Both the position numbers and the translations under genes were made by a program. Below the pieces are notes generated by a model that made no database searches, was not told the origin of the DNA, and saw only the letters and a program-made list of their open reading frames with translations. A stretch of 64,000 nucleotides of DNA from Pyxidicoccus trucidator (GTDB lineage Bacteria > Myxococcota > Myxococcia > Myxococcales > Myxococcaceae), in assembly GCF_010894435.1 (NCBI RefSeq), contig NZ_JAAIXZ010000010.1:80153-144152 (forward strand). The letters are read 5' to 3'. This document shows positions 51,963 through 60,523 of this stretch, one piece after another (position 1 is the first letter of the stretch; each line of letters begins with the position of its first letter).

Positions 51963-53801
51963 TTGAAGGTCACCTACACGCTCAGTCACCCCGTGCTCCC
52001 ACTGGGGACGTCGTCCAAGGTCGATGTGCTCGTGACGTTCTCCGCGGAGGCGGACGCGGCGTCCGCGCGGCGCTCGCTCAACCTGGGCCTCGTCATCGAC
52101 CGTTCGGGTTCCATGGCGGGGGCGCCGCTGAAGAACGCCATCCAGGCCTCGCACGAGCTGGTGGAGCGCATGAGCCCCGAGGACTCGCTGTCCATCGTCA
52201 CCTATGACGACACGGTGGCCACGGTGCTCGCCCCGGTGAAGGTCACTGACAAGGCGGCCATCGGCAAGGTGCTCTCCAAGGTCAGCGCGGGCGGCTGTAC
52301 CAACCTGAGTGGCGGGTGGCTCAAGGGCGTGGAGCACGTGAAGAGCCAGCAGTCCGGCGAGCGCATCAACCGCGTGCTGCTGCTCACGGATGGGCGGGCC
52401 AACGCGGGCATCCAGGACCCGGAGCAGCTCATCAACATGGCGCGGGAGAAGTCCAGCGCGGGCATCATCACCACGACGCTCGGCTTCGGCGCCAACTTCA
52501 ACGAGGACCTGCTCATCGGCATGGCCAATGCCGGCGAGGGGCACTTCTATTACATCCAGTCGCCCGAAGATGCATCGGGGGTGTTCCGCATCGAGATGGA
52601 GGGCCTGGGCTCGCTGGTGGCGCAGAACCTGGAGGTGGTGCTCAAGCCCGCGGCCACGGTGAAGGTGGCGAGCGTGCTCAACCGCTACCGCTTCGAGGCG
52701 CGAGGCCAGGAGGTGACGGTGGGGTTGGGGGACGTCTACGCCACGGAGGCCCGCCAGCTCGCGGCGGAGCTGTCGGTGGAGGCGTCTTCGGCGGCCGGGC
52801 CGGTGGCGCTGGCCACGCTGATGTTCCGGGCGCAGGTGGTGGTGGACGGGAGCGTGCGGGAGGTGACGGGCGAGGTGCCCATCCTCGCGCACCTGGCCCC
52901 GGCCGCGGAGTCGGCGGCGTCGGCGGCGGACAAGAACGTGCTGGCCCAGACGAGCCGCCTGCGCATCGCGCGTGTGAAGGACCAGGCCATCGAGCTGGCG
53001 GACAAGGGGGACCTGCCCTCGGCCTCCCGGCGTCTGCGCGAGGTCATCTCCGAGCTGTCACTCCTCCTGGACAAGGCGTCCTACGAGCTCTCCGAGGAGG
53101 TGGAGCAACTGGCGCACTACGCGCAGCGGCTGGAGTCGCGCACGTACGACGCGGTGATTCGCAAGGAGCTGAGGGACCAGTCGTATCAGGCGGGCACGCG
53201 CAACCGTGGGGACCTGGCGCTGCGTGGGACGGCGGGAGGCTCGGCGGACAGCCTGGAGGCCGTGAGCGACGCGGGCGGCGGCATCGTGCTGGAGTGTGTG
53301 CGCGAGGGCGGCAAGCTGCGCGTACACACCGTCTCCCCGGGGCATGACACGAGCTTCAACGTGCAGTTCCCCCGGAGCGCGCGCGAGGAAGGCGTGCGCT
53401 ACGTGGTGGAGAAGCTGGAGACGTCCGGAGACGGCACCTTCTACCGGGTGGTGGGGAACATCAAGCGGCTGGTGGTGCCGGGACAGGAGCGGTCCGCGAA
53501 GAGCCAGGGTGCGGCCCCGGCGAGCAAGGGCAAGCCCACGGCCTCGAAGGTGACGGCGAGCTCGGCGGCGGACCTGCCCACGACGACCAGCGTGGGCACG
53601 GGCGTCATCATCCAGTGCGTCAAGGAGGGCAGCAAGCTGCGCGCCCGCGTCGTGTCGGACGGCTACGACCCGGACCTCAACATCCGCTTCCCGCGCGACA
53701 TCCGAGAGGAGAACGTCCTCTACGTGGTGGACGAAATCATCACCATGGCCAATGGCAGCTCCTACATCGCCTGCGGCGACATCCGCCGGCTGGTGCAGTA
53801 G
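51963..53801 (+). CDS. von Willebrand factor A domain protein with duplicated C-terminal domain
   Basis: 612 residues from TTG 51963, which follows AAAGGA 6-8 bases upstream; ATG 51876 gives an extra 29 residues with no clear function and is the alternative. The vWA domain has an intact MIDAS: DRSGSMAG (residues about 43-50) and LLLTDGRANAG. Beyond a beta-rich middle and a long helical segment (about 330-410), the C-terminal part contains the same domain of about 70 residues twice: (G)IVLECVREGGKLRVHTVSPG and (G)VIIQCVKEGSKLRARVVSDG, both ending in a NIKRLV/DIRRLV-type strand. No signal peptide is seen, so it is probably cytosolic, a scaffold for metal-dependent binding. Confidence 0.88.
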   Translation: MKVTYTLSHPVLPLGTSSKVDVLVTFSAEADAASARRSLNLGLVIDRSGSMAGAPLKNAIQASHELVERMSPEDSLSIVTYDDTVATVLAPVKVTDKAAIGKVLSKVSAGGCTNLSGGWLKGVEHVKSQQSGERINRVLLLTDGRANAGIQDPEQLINMAREKSSAGIITTTLGFGANFNEDLLIGMANAGEGHFYYIQSPEDASGVFRIEMEGLGSLVAQNLEVVLKPAATVKVASVLNRYRFEARGQEVTVGLGDVYATEARQLAAELSVEASSAAGPVALATLMFRAQVVVDGSVREVTGEVPILAHLAPAAESAASAADKNVLAQTSRLRIARVKDQAIELADKGDLPSASRRLREVISELSLLLDKASYELSEEVEQLAHYAQRLESRTYDAVIRKELRDQSYQAGTRNRGDLALRGTAGGSADSLEAVSDAGGGIVLECVREGGKLRVHTVSPGHDTSFNVQFPRSAREEGVRYVVEKLETSGDGTFYRVVGNIKRLVVPGQERSAKSQGAAPASKGKPTASKVTASSAADLPTTTSVGTGVIIQCVKEGSKLRARVVSDGYDPDLNIRFPRDIREENVLYVVDEIITMANGSSYIACGDIRRLVQ

Positions 53802-53833
53802 GGACACGCGCTCCCGCGCGCCACTGAAGCAAT

Positions 53834-53875
53834 CGGGGCCGGAAGCCGCTGGGAACCCAGCGGTCTCCGGCCCCG
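53834..53875. terminator. 20-bp stem hairpin between convergent genes
   Basis: CGGGGCCGGAAGCCGCTGGG pairs with its near reverse complement, with two adjacent mismatches and a two-base loop. It lies between the stop of the vWA gene and the minus-strand metalloprotease. Very stable; a bidirectional terminator is likely. Confidence 0.75.
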
Positions 53876-53906
53876 GTGCTATTCAGGCCTCACGTGAGCC
53901 CCTGGC

Positions 53907-55448
53907 TCAGGGGAAGTAGTTCCAGACCTGCGCGCGGGTGCCGTTGCAATCCCAGAGCTGGGTTTTGGTGCCGTTGGCCGAGGAGCCATTCCGGGCGTCG
54001 AGGCACCGGCCCGAGCCCCCGAGGATGGGGCCGCTCAGGTGCCAGCGCTGGTTCGTCTGGCCATTGCAGTCGTACAGCACCGCGCTGGTGCCGTTCCCGC
54101 CATTGGCGGCGTAGACATCCAGGCACTTGCTGGCGAGCCCGCGCACCCGGCCCCCAGCCTCCAGAGTCCACTTCTGGGCGGCCGTGCCGTTGCAGTCCCA
54201 GAGCTGGATGGTCGTGTTGTTGGCGCTGTTGCCTCCGGTGACTTCCAGGCACTTGCCGCTGGAATGGCGGATGTCGCCGCCGGTGGTCAGGGTCCACTTC
54301 TGGGAGCTACCGCTGTGACAGTCCCAGAGGTGCGTCTTCGCGCCAGCGGCGGTGCTGCCGTTGACGACGTCCAGGCACTTGCCGTTGAAGCCACCGATCG
54401 CGACATTCGAGAAGGACCATTTCTGGCCACCGATGCCACCGTTGCAGTCGTAGATCTGCGTATCAGTGCCGTTGGCCGTCCCCCCGTAGTAGCTGTCGAG
54501 GCACCGGCCACTGTTGGTGTTGCGCAGGGAGTCGTTGGTCTGGCGCGCCCACTTCTGGGACGGATAGGAGTTCATGTTGCAGTCATACAGCTCCGTCCGG
54601 GTCCAGTTGGAAGGGTAGCCGAAGCCGACGTCCAGGCACTTGCCGTCGATGCCGACGATGGAGCCGGGCCTGGCGCCGTAGACCTTCTGCACCGCCTGGA
54701 TGTCCAGCGGGCTGAGCTTCCCGTAGTCGTTCCAGTAGCCGGGGCTGCAATAGTTCATGATGGAGTCGATGTCATAGGGGCTCAGGATGGTGTCCCCCTG
54801 CGTCTCCCCACCAGGCTGCAGATTGTTGCACCGCACGGTGCCGGTCACCGGGTCCACGTTGTCGGGCCGGGCCTGCTCGTGGGCGAAGCCCAGCGCATGG
54901 CCGAACTCGTGGACGGCGATGGCCTTGGTGCACTTCTCCAGCGTGCCCTGGCAGGACTGGCCCCAGTTCACGTAGGTGAAGTTGAGGGCCAGGCGGTTCC
55001 ACCACAAACCCAGGTCCGTCCCCAGTCCGTCGGTGTGGGGCGCGCTGCCGGCGACGTCTTCAATCTTGATCTTGATACCGCCCACGAAGGAGCCGCACTG
55101 GCCCCAGCCCGTGAAGGTGAGGTCGGCCTGGCGTCCCCAGGTCTCCTCCACCACGCTCCGCACCCACGCGCGCGACGTGTTCTGCGCCGCGTTGGAGTAG
55201 TCAGGATTGTCCCAGCACACGGGGATGGTGCGGTTGAGCCAGATCTTCGTCGACAGGACGTAGAGCGAGTCCTTCTGGGTCCTCAGCACGGGCTCGGCGC
55301 CCCAGCCGGACTCCTCCGACGAGCGGGACGGCTCCTCTGCTGCGTAGCCACAACCCCCGAGCAGCCCGGCCAGCGCAACCGTGGACAGGACCTTGCGCGA
55401 CAGGGTCATGAATGCCCGCGCGGGCGCTTCGCCTTGATGAATCGACAT
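53907..55448 (-). CDS. Lipoprotein zinc metalloprotease with two ricin-type (beta-trefoil) domains
   Basis: 513 residues from ATG 55448, preceded by AGAGGGGG. A lipoprotein signal ends LLGGC (about Cys33, so the basic N-terminus is long). The catalytic domain (about 55-275) carries HEFGHALGFAHE, an HExxHxxGxxH metzincin-type site with His180, Glu181, His184 and His190, and a Met-turn SIMNYC. C-terminally there are six ricin-B-like repeats, each with GKCLDV...Q.WDCN...QKW, forming two trefoils (about 270-395 and 395-513). These bind sugars and would target the protease to glycans. Probably anchored in the outer membrane, acting outside the cell. Confidence 0.92.
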   Translation of the reverse strand: MSIHQGEAPARAFMTLSRKVLSTVALAGLLGGCGYAAEEPSRSSEESGWGAEPVLRTQKDSLYVLSTKIWLNRTIPVCWDNPDYSNAAQNTSRAWVRSVVEETWGRQADLTFTGWGQCGSFVGGIKIKIEDVAGSAPHTDGLGTDLGLWWNRLALNFTYVNWGQSCQGTLEKCTKAIAVHEFGHALGFAHEQARPDNVDPVTGTVRCNNLQPGGETQGDTILSPYDIDSIMNYCSPGYWNDYGKLSPLDIQAVQKVYGARPGSIVGIDGKCLDVGFGYPSNWTRTELYDCNMNSYPSQKWARQTNDSLRNTNSGRCLDSYYGGTANGTDTQIYDCNGGIGGQKWSFSNVAIGGFNGKCLDVVNGSTAAGAKTHLWDCHSGSSQKWTLTTGGDIRHSSGKCLEVTGGNSANNTTIQLWDCNGTAAQKWTLEAGGRVRGLASKCLDVYAANGGNGTSAVLYDCNGQTNQRWHLSGPILGGSGRCLDARNGSSANGTKTQLWDCNGTRAQVWNYFP

Positions 55449-55526
55449 GGTGTTCCCCCTCTGCATGTGTTGACGACGGCAATCCCTCCCAAAAGGGACT
55501 GCCACCGGCGTGTAACATGCTTTGTT

Positions 55527-55558
55527 TACGGAAATATAGATGTGTGTGTATTTCCGTA
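55527..55558. promoter_or_regulatory. Perfect 10-bp inverted repeat upstream of the ricin-domain metalloprotease
   Basis: TACGGAAATA and TATTTCCGTA flank a 12-base TAGATGTGTGTG centre in an otherwise GC-rich region, 79-110 bases upstream of the minus-strand start. Half-sites and spacing fit a repressor or activator operator; a hairpin is also possible. Confidence 0.5.
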
Positions 55559-55742
55559 TTTAGGAGAAACCAGGAGGTTGTCGAGCTCGATTTCACCCAC
55601 CGTGATCGCGGGGTGATGCGTCGACGTCACGTGAGACGTGGGACTGTCTTTTCAGAAGGGGACGTCGTGGATGCCGCGGTCGTGGTCGCCCCCCCGGAAC
55701 GCGGGGGGCGGCCAGGACGTGGGCAGGACGGGCGCCGGACTG

Positions 55743-56213
55743 CTAGGGCGAGAGCTGCGGCGGCAGGGGGGGCTCCAGGTCGGGGTCGCCCTCGCCCGCG
55801 AGGCTGCTGAGGGCCACGTCCACCCGTCCGCGCGAGCCGAAGAGCTGGATGCGCACCGTCCACGTGCCGGGCAGCCCGGGGTGCGTCTGGTTGTCCAGCT
55901 GGTACTCCACCGGGGTGGAGTAGAGAGGCTGGTCGGCCGCGTCCAGCACCGTCACCGCTCCCTGCCCGTGGTGCATGAAGCTGCGGTGCGAGACGGAGGC
56001 CCGGCCCTCCGGGTTGACCCAGCGCACGACCACCTCGTCGTGCACGTTGTCCAGCTCGAAGGCCTGGAAGCGGAAGGCGCCAGGCTCGTTGTCGGTGAGG
56101 GCGCCGTTCTCCTCGCCCAGCGTCTTGATGGTGGAGTCCGCGCACCCCACGCAGGCGGCGAGCAGCAGCGGCACGAGGACTCTGGCCGCGGTGCGCTGAG
56201 CCGTGGGCTTCAT
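55743..56213 (-). CDS. Small lipoprotein of unknown function
   Basis: 156 residues from ATG 56213. The start overlaps the stop of the upstream DUF3943 gene in an ATGA, indicating translational coupling; a GTG three codons upstream is less likely. Lipobox LAACVGC (either LLAAC or CVGC; Cys near residue 24). The mature domain is beta-rich (AFRFQAFELDNVHDEVVVRW, TWTVRIQLFGSRGRVDVALS), as in bacterial proteins with an Ig-like or C-terminal PPC-like fold. Function unknown; the coupling suggests it acts with the DUF3943 protein. Confidence 0.8.
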   Translation of the reverse strand: MKPTAQRTAARVLVPLLLAACVGCADSTIKTLGEENGALTDNEPGAFRFQAFELDNVHDEVVVRWVNPEGRASVSHRSFMHHGQGAVTVLDAADQPLYSTPVEYQLDNQTHPGLPGTWTVRIQLFGSRGRVDVALSSLAGEGDPDLEPPLPPQLSP

Positions 56214-57634
56214 GGGGTCCACCTCGGCCCCGCGAGCGAGGCGAAGATGCGGAACTGCCGGCCGGTCTGGGACACGTCCGCGAAGGCGTCGTACCGGCTA
56301 TCGCGCTGGTACCACGTGAAGATGGCGCCCAGGCCCACCTGCCCGATGACGAAGAAGCGCCCCTCGAGCTGGAGGCCCAGCTGCTGGTGGTCGCCGTTGA
56401 AGCCGCTGAGCACCGGTTGCCAGAGGTAGCGCCCGGTGGCCCGCAGCAGGGCGCGGTTCGCCCAGGAGGCCCGCAGCTCGGCGCGCCCGCCCATGCCCAC
56501 GCCGTAGTCGTAGTCGCGCCCCTCCTCGGTCACGAAGTAGTCGGAGCGAACGGCCGAGATGGGCATGGGGGTGGCGAGCAGCTCGGCCTCGAGCCGGAAG
56601 CCCGCGGGCAAGCCCCAGCGCGACACGGGCCCGAGCGCGAAGCCCTGGCCGCCGAACTCGAGCGAGGGCGAGGCGAAGAAGTCGTAGGTGATGAAGGCGG
56701 CCAGCTGGTGCTCCGTCCCCTCGCTGCGCCGCAGCTGCTTCGCGCCCAGGTTCCCACGCGACTGCAGCTGGGTGAAGCGCCTCGTCCCCTCTGCCTGCCT
56801 GGACATCAACCCCAGTCGCAGGTCGAAGGTGCTGAAGGGCGCGCCGTCCAGGTCGGAGACCGGGTCGCCGTACACCAGCTCGCCCGCGAAGTAGGCGTGG
56901 CCCAGCTCGCTCTGCACCTGGTCCGTGGTCGTGCCCACCGTGTGGCCATAGCCCAGGTCCAGCATCGCGAAGACGCGGCCTGGCCGGAACTCCGCCGGGT
57001 TCTCCGCCACGCGCCAGGCATGCCCGTCCACGAGGCGGTTGAAGCCGCGCACCGGGTTGATGACGGCGGCGCCCACCTCGCGCGCCACGCGCTCTCGTCC
57101 CGTCACCCGGTTGTCCAGCACCAGTGAGGACAAGCGCCAGAGCGTCTCGCCCAGGGTGATGCCCCCCAGGCTGGTGTTCCAGAAGTCGTTGGGCGAGGGC
57201 GCCCACGTCTCGGCGAACAGCTCCCACATCAGGCTGCCCCCGAAGGCCCAGGGGGCGGACTGCCAGAAGTTGTAGCCGTTGGCGCGCGCGGAGTTGAAGT
57301 AGAGGCTGCCGTGGTACGGGTGGCTGAACTGGTTGTTGATGAACTGGTTGTTGTCCCACTGCCACGGATTCTCGACGTTCGTCGCCCAGCTGGCGGGGCT
57401 GATCTTCGCCCACTCGGCATCTTGCACGATGATGTTGAACGAGGAGGGGATTGCCTGGGTGAGCATCAGCTCCCCGAACGCGCGCCAGGGCCGGGGCTCC
57501 ACCTCGCAGTCCGGGCAGGAGCGGGGCGGGGCTGGCTGTGCGAGGGGCGCGTCCGCGGGAGGGCTCGCCTGCGCGCCGAGCCCCCACAGCAGGAGGAGCA
57601 CCACAGCCAGGGCGCCGAGCAGATGTCGTGTCAT
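56210..57634 (-). CDS. DUF3943 outer-membrane-type protein
   Basis: 474 residues from ATG 57634. The signal peptide ends AQASP (about residue 24). The DUF3943 signature is WDNNQFINNQFSHPYHGSLY (about residues 92-111) with NSARANGYNFWQSAPWAFGG and WETWAPSPNDF-type sequence downstream. The C-terminal half consists of alternating beta-strand patterns (ELRASWANRALLRATGRYLW, FFVIGQVGLGAIFTWYQR), suggesting a barrel. Function is unknown for the family; envelope localisation is clear. It is fourth from the 3' end of a minus-strand group at 55.7-59.3 kb. Confidence 0.85.
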   Translation of the reverse strand: MTRHLLGALAVVLLLLWGLGAQASPPADAPLAQPAPPRSCPDCEVEPRPWRAFGELMLTQAIPSSFNIIVQDAEWAKISPASWATNVENPWQWDNNQFINNQFSHPYHGSLYFNSARANGYNFWQSAPWAFGGSLMWELFAETWAPSPNDFWNTSLGGITLGETLWRLSSLVLDNRVTGRERVAREVGAAVINPVRGFNRLVDGHAWRVAENPAEFRPGRVFAMLDLGYGHTVGTTTDQVQSELGHAYFAGELVYGDPVSDLDGAPFSTFDLRLGLMSRQAEGTRRFTQLQSRGNLGAKQLRRSEGTEHQLAAFITYDFFASPSLEFGGQGFALGPVSRWGLPAGFRLEAELLATPMPISAVRSDYFVTEEGRDYDYGVGMGGRAELRASWANRALLRATGRYLWQPVLSGFNGDHQQLGLQLEGRFFVIGQVGLGAIFTWYQRDSRYDAFADVSQTGRQFRIFASLAGPRWTP

Positions 57635-57746
57635 CGTGGGCTCCGGGGCGCGAGCGGGTGGGGGAACCAAGGTGGGCCGCGTGCCCGGCGGGCGCACGCT
57701 GTCGTCCGGAGCGAGCCCGGTGTGCGCTGGGAGACAGCCCGCGCCG

Positions 57747-58427
57747 TCATCGAACGTCGGCGCGGCTCCAGCGAAGCGTCAGCCCGGCATGGCCGGTCAG
57801 CTGCCGGCGGCCTTCACTCAGGTCGAGCGGAAGCTCGAGGCCGCCCTCTGCTCGCAGCTCGAGGGACGGACGCAGACGGAACGCCACGCCCAGCGAGCCG
57901 CCCGGTAGGGCAAGCAGGTGCGAACCGTTGAACCTGCCTTGAAAGGTGGTGAGCGGTCCCGCGAAGGCCCCCATCAGCGAGGCTCCCCCGGTGACGGTCC
58001 ACGCTCGACTGAGCCGATAGTCGAGCAGCGTCTTCGCCCCGAGACGAAAATTGACGGGCTCCGTGGAGTTGTTGGTGACGGGCACGTACCAGACACCCGC
58101 GCTCGGGGCGAGCGACCATGTCCATGAGGACCGCTCGACGAGCCGATGCCGGGTCCCGAGCTCGAGGCCCAGGAGACAGAGGCGACCGCCCCAGTCCAGG
58201 TTCTCGCTGACCCCCTTGCGGAAGGTGAGCTCGGGACTGGGCAGATACCCCCGCTCCCGGCCGTGCTCGTAGGCGAGCGCGTTCAGTGAAACGCCAACCT
58301 CGGTCGTCCCCACGGGGGTCGTCGCCGCGCCGAGGTTCTGCGCTCCGCTCAGACAGCCAGGGGCGAAGAGGAGAAGCCCACCCACCCACAGTCCCCGTAG
58401 GGCGTGCCGCGGGCTCAGGGCGGCCAT
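57747..58427 (-). CDS. Outer-membrane-type lipoprotein of unknown function
   Basis: 226 residues. The signal ends LFAPGC (Cys25), a usable lipobox. The mature part has alternating beta-strands (TEVGVSLNALAYEHGRERGY, WTVTGGASLMGAF, LRPSLELRAEGGLELPL), consistent with a small barrel or beta-sandwich. Its start codon overlaps the end of the upstream nuclease-like gene by 13 bp, so the two are coupled. No family was recognised. Confidence 0.75.
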   Translation of the reverse strand: MAALSPRHALRGLWVGGLLLFAPGCLSGAQNLGAATTPVGTTEVGVSLNALAYEHGRERGYLPSPELTFRKGVSENLDWGGRLCLLGLELGTRHRLVERSSWTWSLAPSAGVWYVPVTNNSTEPVNFRLGAKTLLDYRLSRAWTVTGGASLMGAFAGPLTTFQGRFNGSHLLALPGGSLGVAFRLRPSLELRAEGGLELPLDLSEGRRQLTGHAGLTLRWSRADVR

Positions 58428-59299
58428 GCGAAGCGCACCCAGACCGGAAAGTGATCGCTCCCAGCGGGGCGTGTGTCCACGCCGCGCTCCACCGGAGAGA
58501 GGCCCCGGACGAAGACGGAGTCGAGCGGCAGGCCGCCGATGATGGAGTCCACGGTGTCACCCACTCCTTCCGAGGCCCATTGGAATCCTCGCTCCGAGAA
58601 CAGCTTCACGGTCTGCTCGAGGCTTCCCGGGTCGGAGGTGTTGAAGTCGCCAGCGATGACCTGCAACGGCCCCGTCCCGTCGACCGCGTCGATGATGGTC
58701 TCCACCTGATCGAGCCGTCCGCCGAGCCCGACGGTGGGGGTCGCGTTGTGCACGGAGACCACCTGTACGGGTGTCCCTCGTAGGTCCAGCGTCGCGACGA
58801 CGGCGATGCGGTGGCGCTGGTGGTACGGGTCGTCATGGGGGAGGTTGATCTTCGAGTCAGCGGTGATTGGCCACCGGCTCAACACCGCATTTCCAAAGTC
58901 ATCGCCATCCACATGCACGGAGGCGGGGTAGTAGACGTAGGCCAGCCCGAGCTCACTGGCGATCCTGTCCACGGCGGGCGCGTCCATCTCCTGCATCGCG
59001 ATGACGTCCGCCCCTGCGAGCGGAGGTCTCGTGAGGGCCGTTATCGCCTCGGAGACCTGCTCAGCGAAGGCGAGGTTGAACGTCACGACGGTGACCGAGG
59101 AGGGCTCCTCCGCGGAGCCGGGAGGCAGATAGTCTCCGCTGTATCTCGGTCCGGTCTCATCGGTGTAGTTCTCCGCGAGCGGGCACGCGGTCTGGAGCGC
59201 GAGCAAGAGAAGCGCCCACAGGGGCACGACGCGCGGGCCGGGCGGTACTTCCTGCTCGAACGCCCTTCTCCGCTGGAGGGCCTGTCGCAGGTTCTTCAT
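58415..59299 (-). CDS. Endonuclease/exonuclease/phosphatase family lipoprotein
   Basis: 294 residues from ATG 59299; longer frames are Arg/Pro-rich. Hydrophobic segment LWALLLLALQTAC with lipobox-like LQTAC. The EEP fold follows: TFNLAFAEQV, the acidic metal ligand in MQEMDAP, VVSVHNATP, GDFNTSDPGS (Asp and Asn) and GSDHFPVWV (Asp-His). All catalytic residues are present. The closest functional analogues are secreted or membrane-anchored nucleases and phosphoesterases. It is the first gene of a likely operon with the outer-membrane lipoprotein and DUF3943 genes. Confidence 0.88.
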   Translation of the reverse strand: MKNLRQALQRRRAFEQEVPPGPRVVPLWALLLLALQTACPLAENYTDETGPRYSGDYLPPGSAEEPSSVTVVTFNLAFAEQVSEAITALTRPPLAGADVIAMQEMDAPAVDRIASELGLAYVYYPASVHVDGDDFGNAVLSRWPITADSKINLPHDDPYHQRHRIAVVATLDLRGTPVQVVSVHNATPTVGLGGRLDQVETIIDAVDGTGPLQVIAGDFNTSDPGSLEQTVKLFSERGFQWASEGVGDTVDSIIGGLPLDSVFVRGLSPVERGVDTRPAGSDHFPVWVRFAWPP

Positions 59300-59496
59300 C
59301 CCCGCTAGGTATTGAGCGGGCGCGCCGGGGCCCACTGTCCGCGAGGGCCCCTCGATGCACGGGACCCGATACTGGGAGGCCTGTCGAGGGGGCGGGCTCC
59401 TTCGATGGAGCCAGGCTCCGGGTTGCTTCATAACTCCAGCAAAACATACACTCCGTGTGAAACCTGATTTTCAAGGTGTCACCAGGGGGCATGCAC

Positions 59497-60435
59497 ATGA
59501 AGAGCCGGATGCTGGCGTTGTGTCTCACCGGGCTGCTGGGGCAGGTGGGGTGTGGCGGTTCCGAGGGCGAAGCGACGGGCGTAGAGACTCCCGTGGGCGA
59601 GGCCGCGCAGGCCATCCGCGGTAGCCGGGTGAGCTTCAATGGCGACGCCACGTCGGACCTCCTGTGGCGGGAGCAGTCCACGGGGAACATGCTCGTCTGG
59701 CTCATGCAGGGGCCCTCGCTGGCGGGAACGGCGACGATGCCCGCGCTCTCGCCCTCGCTGACGGTCCAGGCCGCCTCCGACTTTGGCGGCCCCACGCCGG
59801 CCAACGACCTCGTCTACCAGCCGGCCACCGGGGTGGGGGGTGACAACATCCGCTTCCTCAGCGACTCCTTCACCGTCCTCGGACTGGCCCCCATCGCGAA
59901 CCTGCGGCCGAACGCGAGCTGGTACATCGCCGCCTCCGGGGACTTCAACGTGGACGGGCGGACGGACCTGGTGGTGCACAACCGCGACACGGGGCAGTAC
60001 TTCTACCGGTACATGAACGGGTCCACGTCCCTGGGGAACTCCGCCATCAGCTCGCGCCCGCTGCCCTGGTTCATCGTGGGCGCGGCGGACATGAACAGGG
60101 ATGGCAGGACGGACCTCATCTGGCGGCACAGGACCTCGGGCCAGAATGAAATCGCGGTGATGAACAACCTGAGCGTGCTCAGCACCGTCGCCCTGCCCAC
60201 CATGCCGCTGGGCTTCTATCTCGGCGCCACCGCGGACTACTCGGCGGATGCCCATGTGGACCTCGTCTGGCACAACCCCAGCACGGGGCACGTGGTGCTC
60301 TGGTGGATGGGGAGCACGTCGGTGGGGAGCTCCGCGACCATCGGCACGATGGGCTCCGGCTGCCCGACCTGGTTCTCTCAGTCCTCGCCCCCGCCCTCCG
60401 TGTACGGCTGCAGGTATCTCGTGGGCCCCCGGTAG
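59497..60435 (+). CDS. FG-GAP/VCBS-repeat lipoprotein-like protein
   Basis: 312 residues from ATG 59497, which has GGGGG 7 bases upstream; ATG 59491 is nearer to that site but too close. The signal ends LGQVGC, a lipobox with an unusual Gln at -3. The mature protein holds about four repeats with calcium-loop signatures: FNGDATSDLLWREQSTGN, GDFNVDGRTDLVVHNRDTGQ, ADMNRDGRTDLIWRHRTSGQ and ADYSADAHVDLVWHNPSTGH. These are integrin-like FG-GAP/VCBS units of a beta-propeller and bind Ca2+. Surface-exposed or secreted; ligand unknown. Confidence 0.88.
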   Translation: MKSRMLALCLTGLLGQVGCGGSEGEATGVETPVGEAAQAIRGSRVSFNGDATSDLLWREQSTGNMLVWLMQGPSLAGTATMPALSPSLTVQAASDFGGPTPANDLVYQPATGVGGDNIRFLSDSFTVLGLAPIANLRPNASWYIAASGDFNVDGRTDLVVHNRDTGQYFYRYMNGSTSLGNSAISSRPLPWFIVGAADMNRDGRTDLIWRHRTSGQNEIAVMNNLSVLSTVALPTMPLGFYLGATADYSADAHVDLVWHNPSTGHVVLWWMGSTSVGSSATIGTMGSGCPTWFSQSSPPPSVYGCRYLVGPR

Positions 60436-60463
60436 CGGCCCCTGCCACAGGGTGGCCCGTCTC

Positions 60464-60487
60464 CCCTGGGCGCAGTCGCGCCCGGGG
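60464..60487 (+). terminator. 10-bp hairpin after FG-GAP gene
   Basis: CCCTGGGCGC and GCGCCCGGGG pair (one G-U) around AGTC, followed by CTTCG. It lies 29 bases after the stop codon. Confidence 0.55.
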
Positions 60488-60523
60488 CTTCGCCTCGGCT
60501 CAGGATTCGGTCATGGTAACGAC

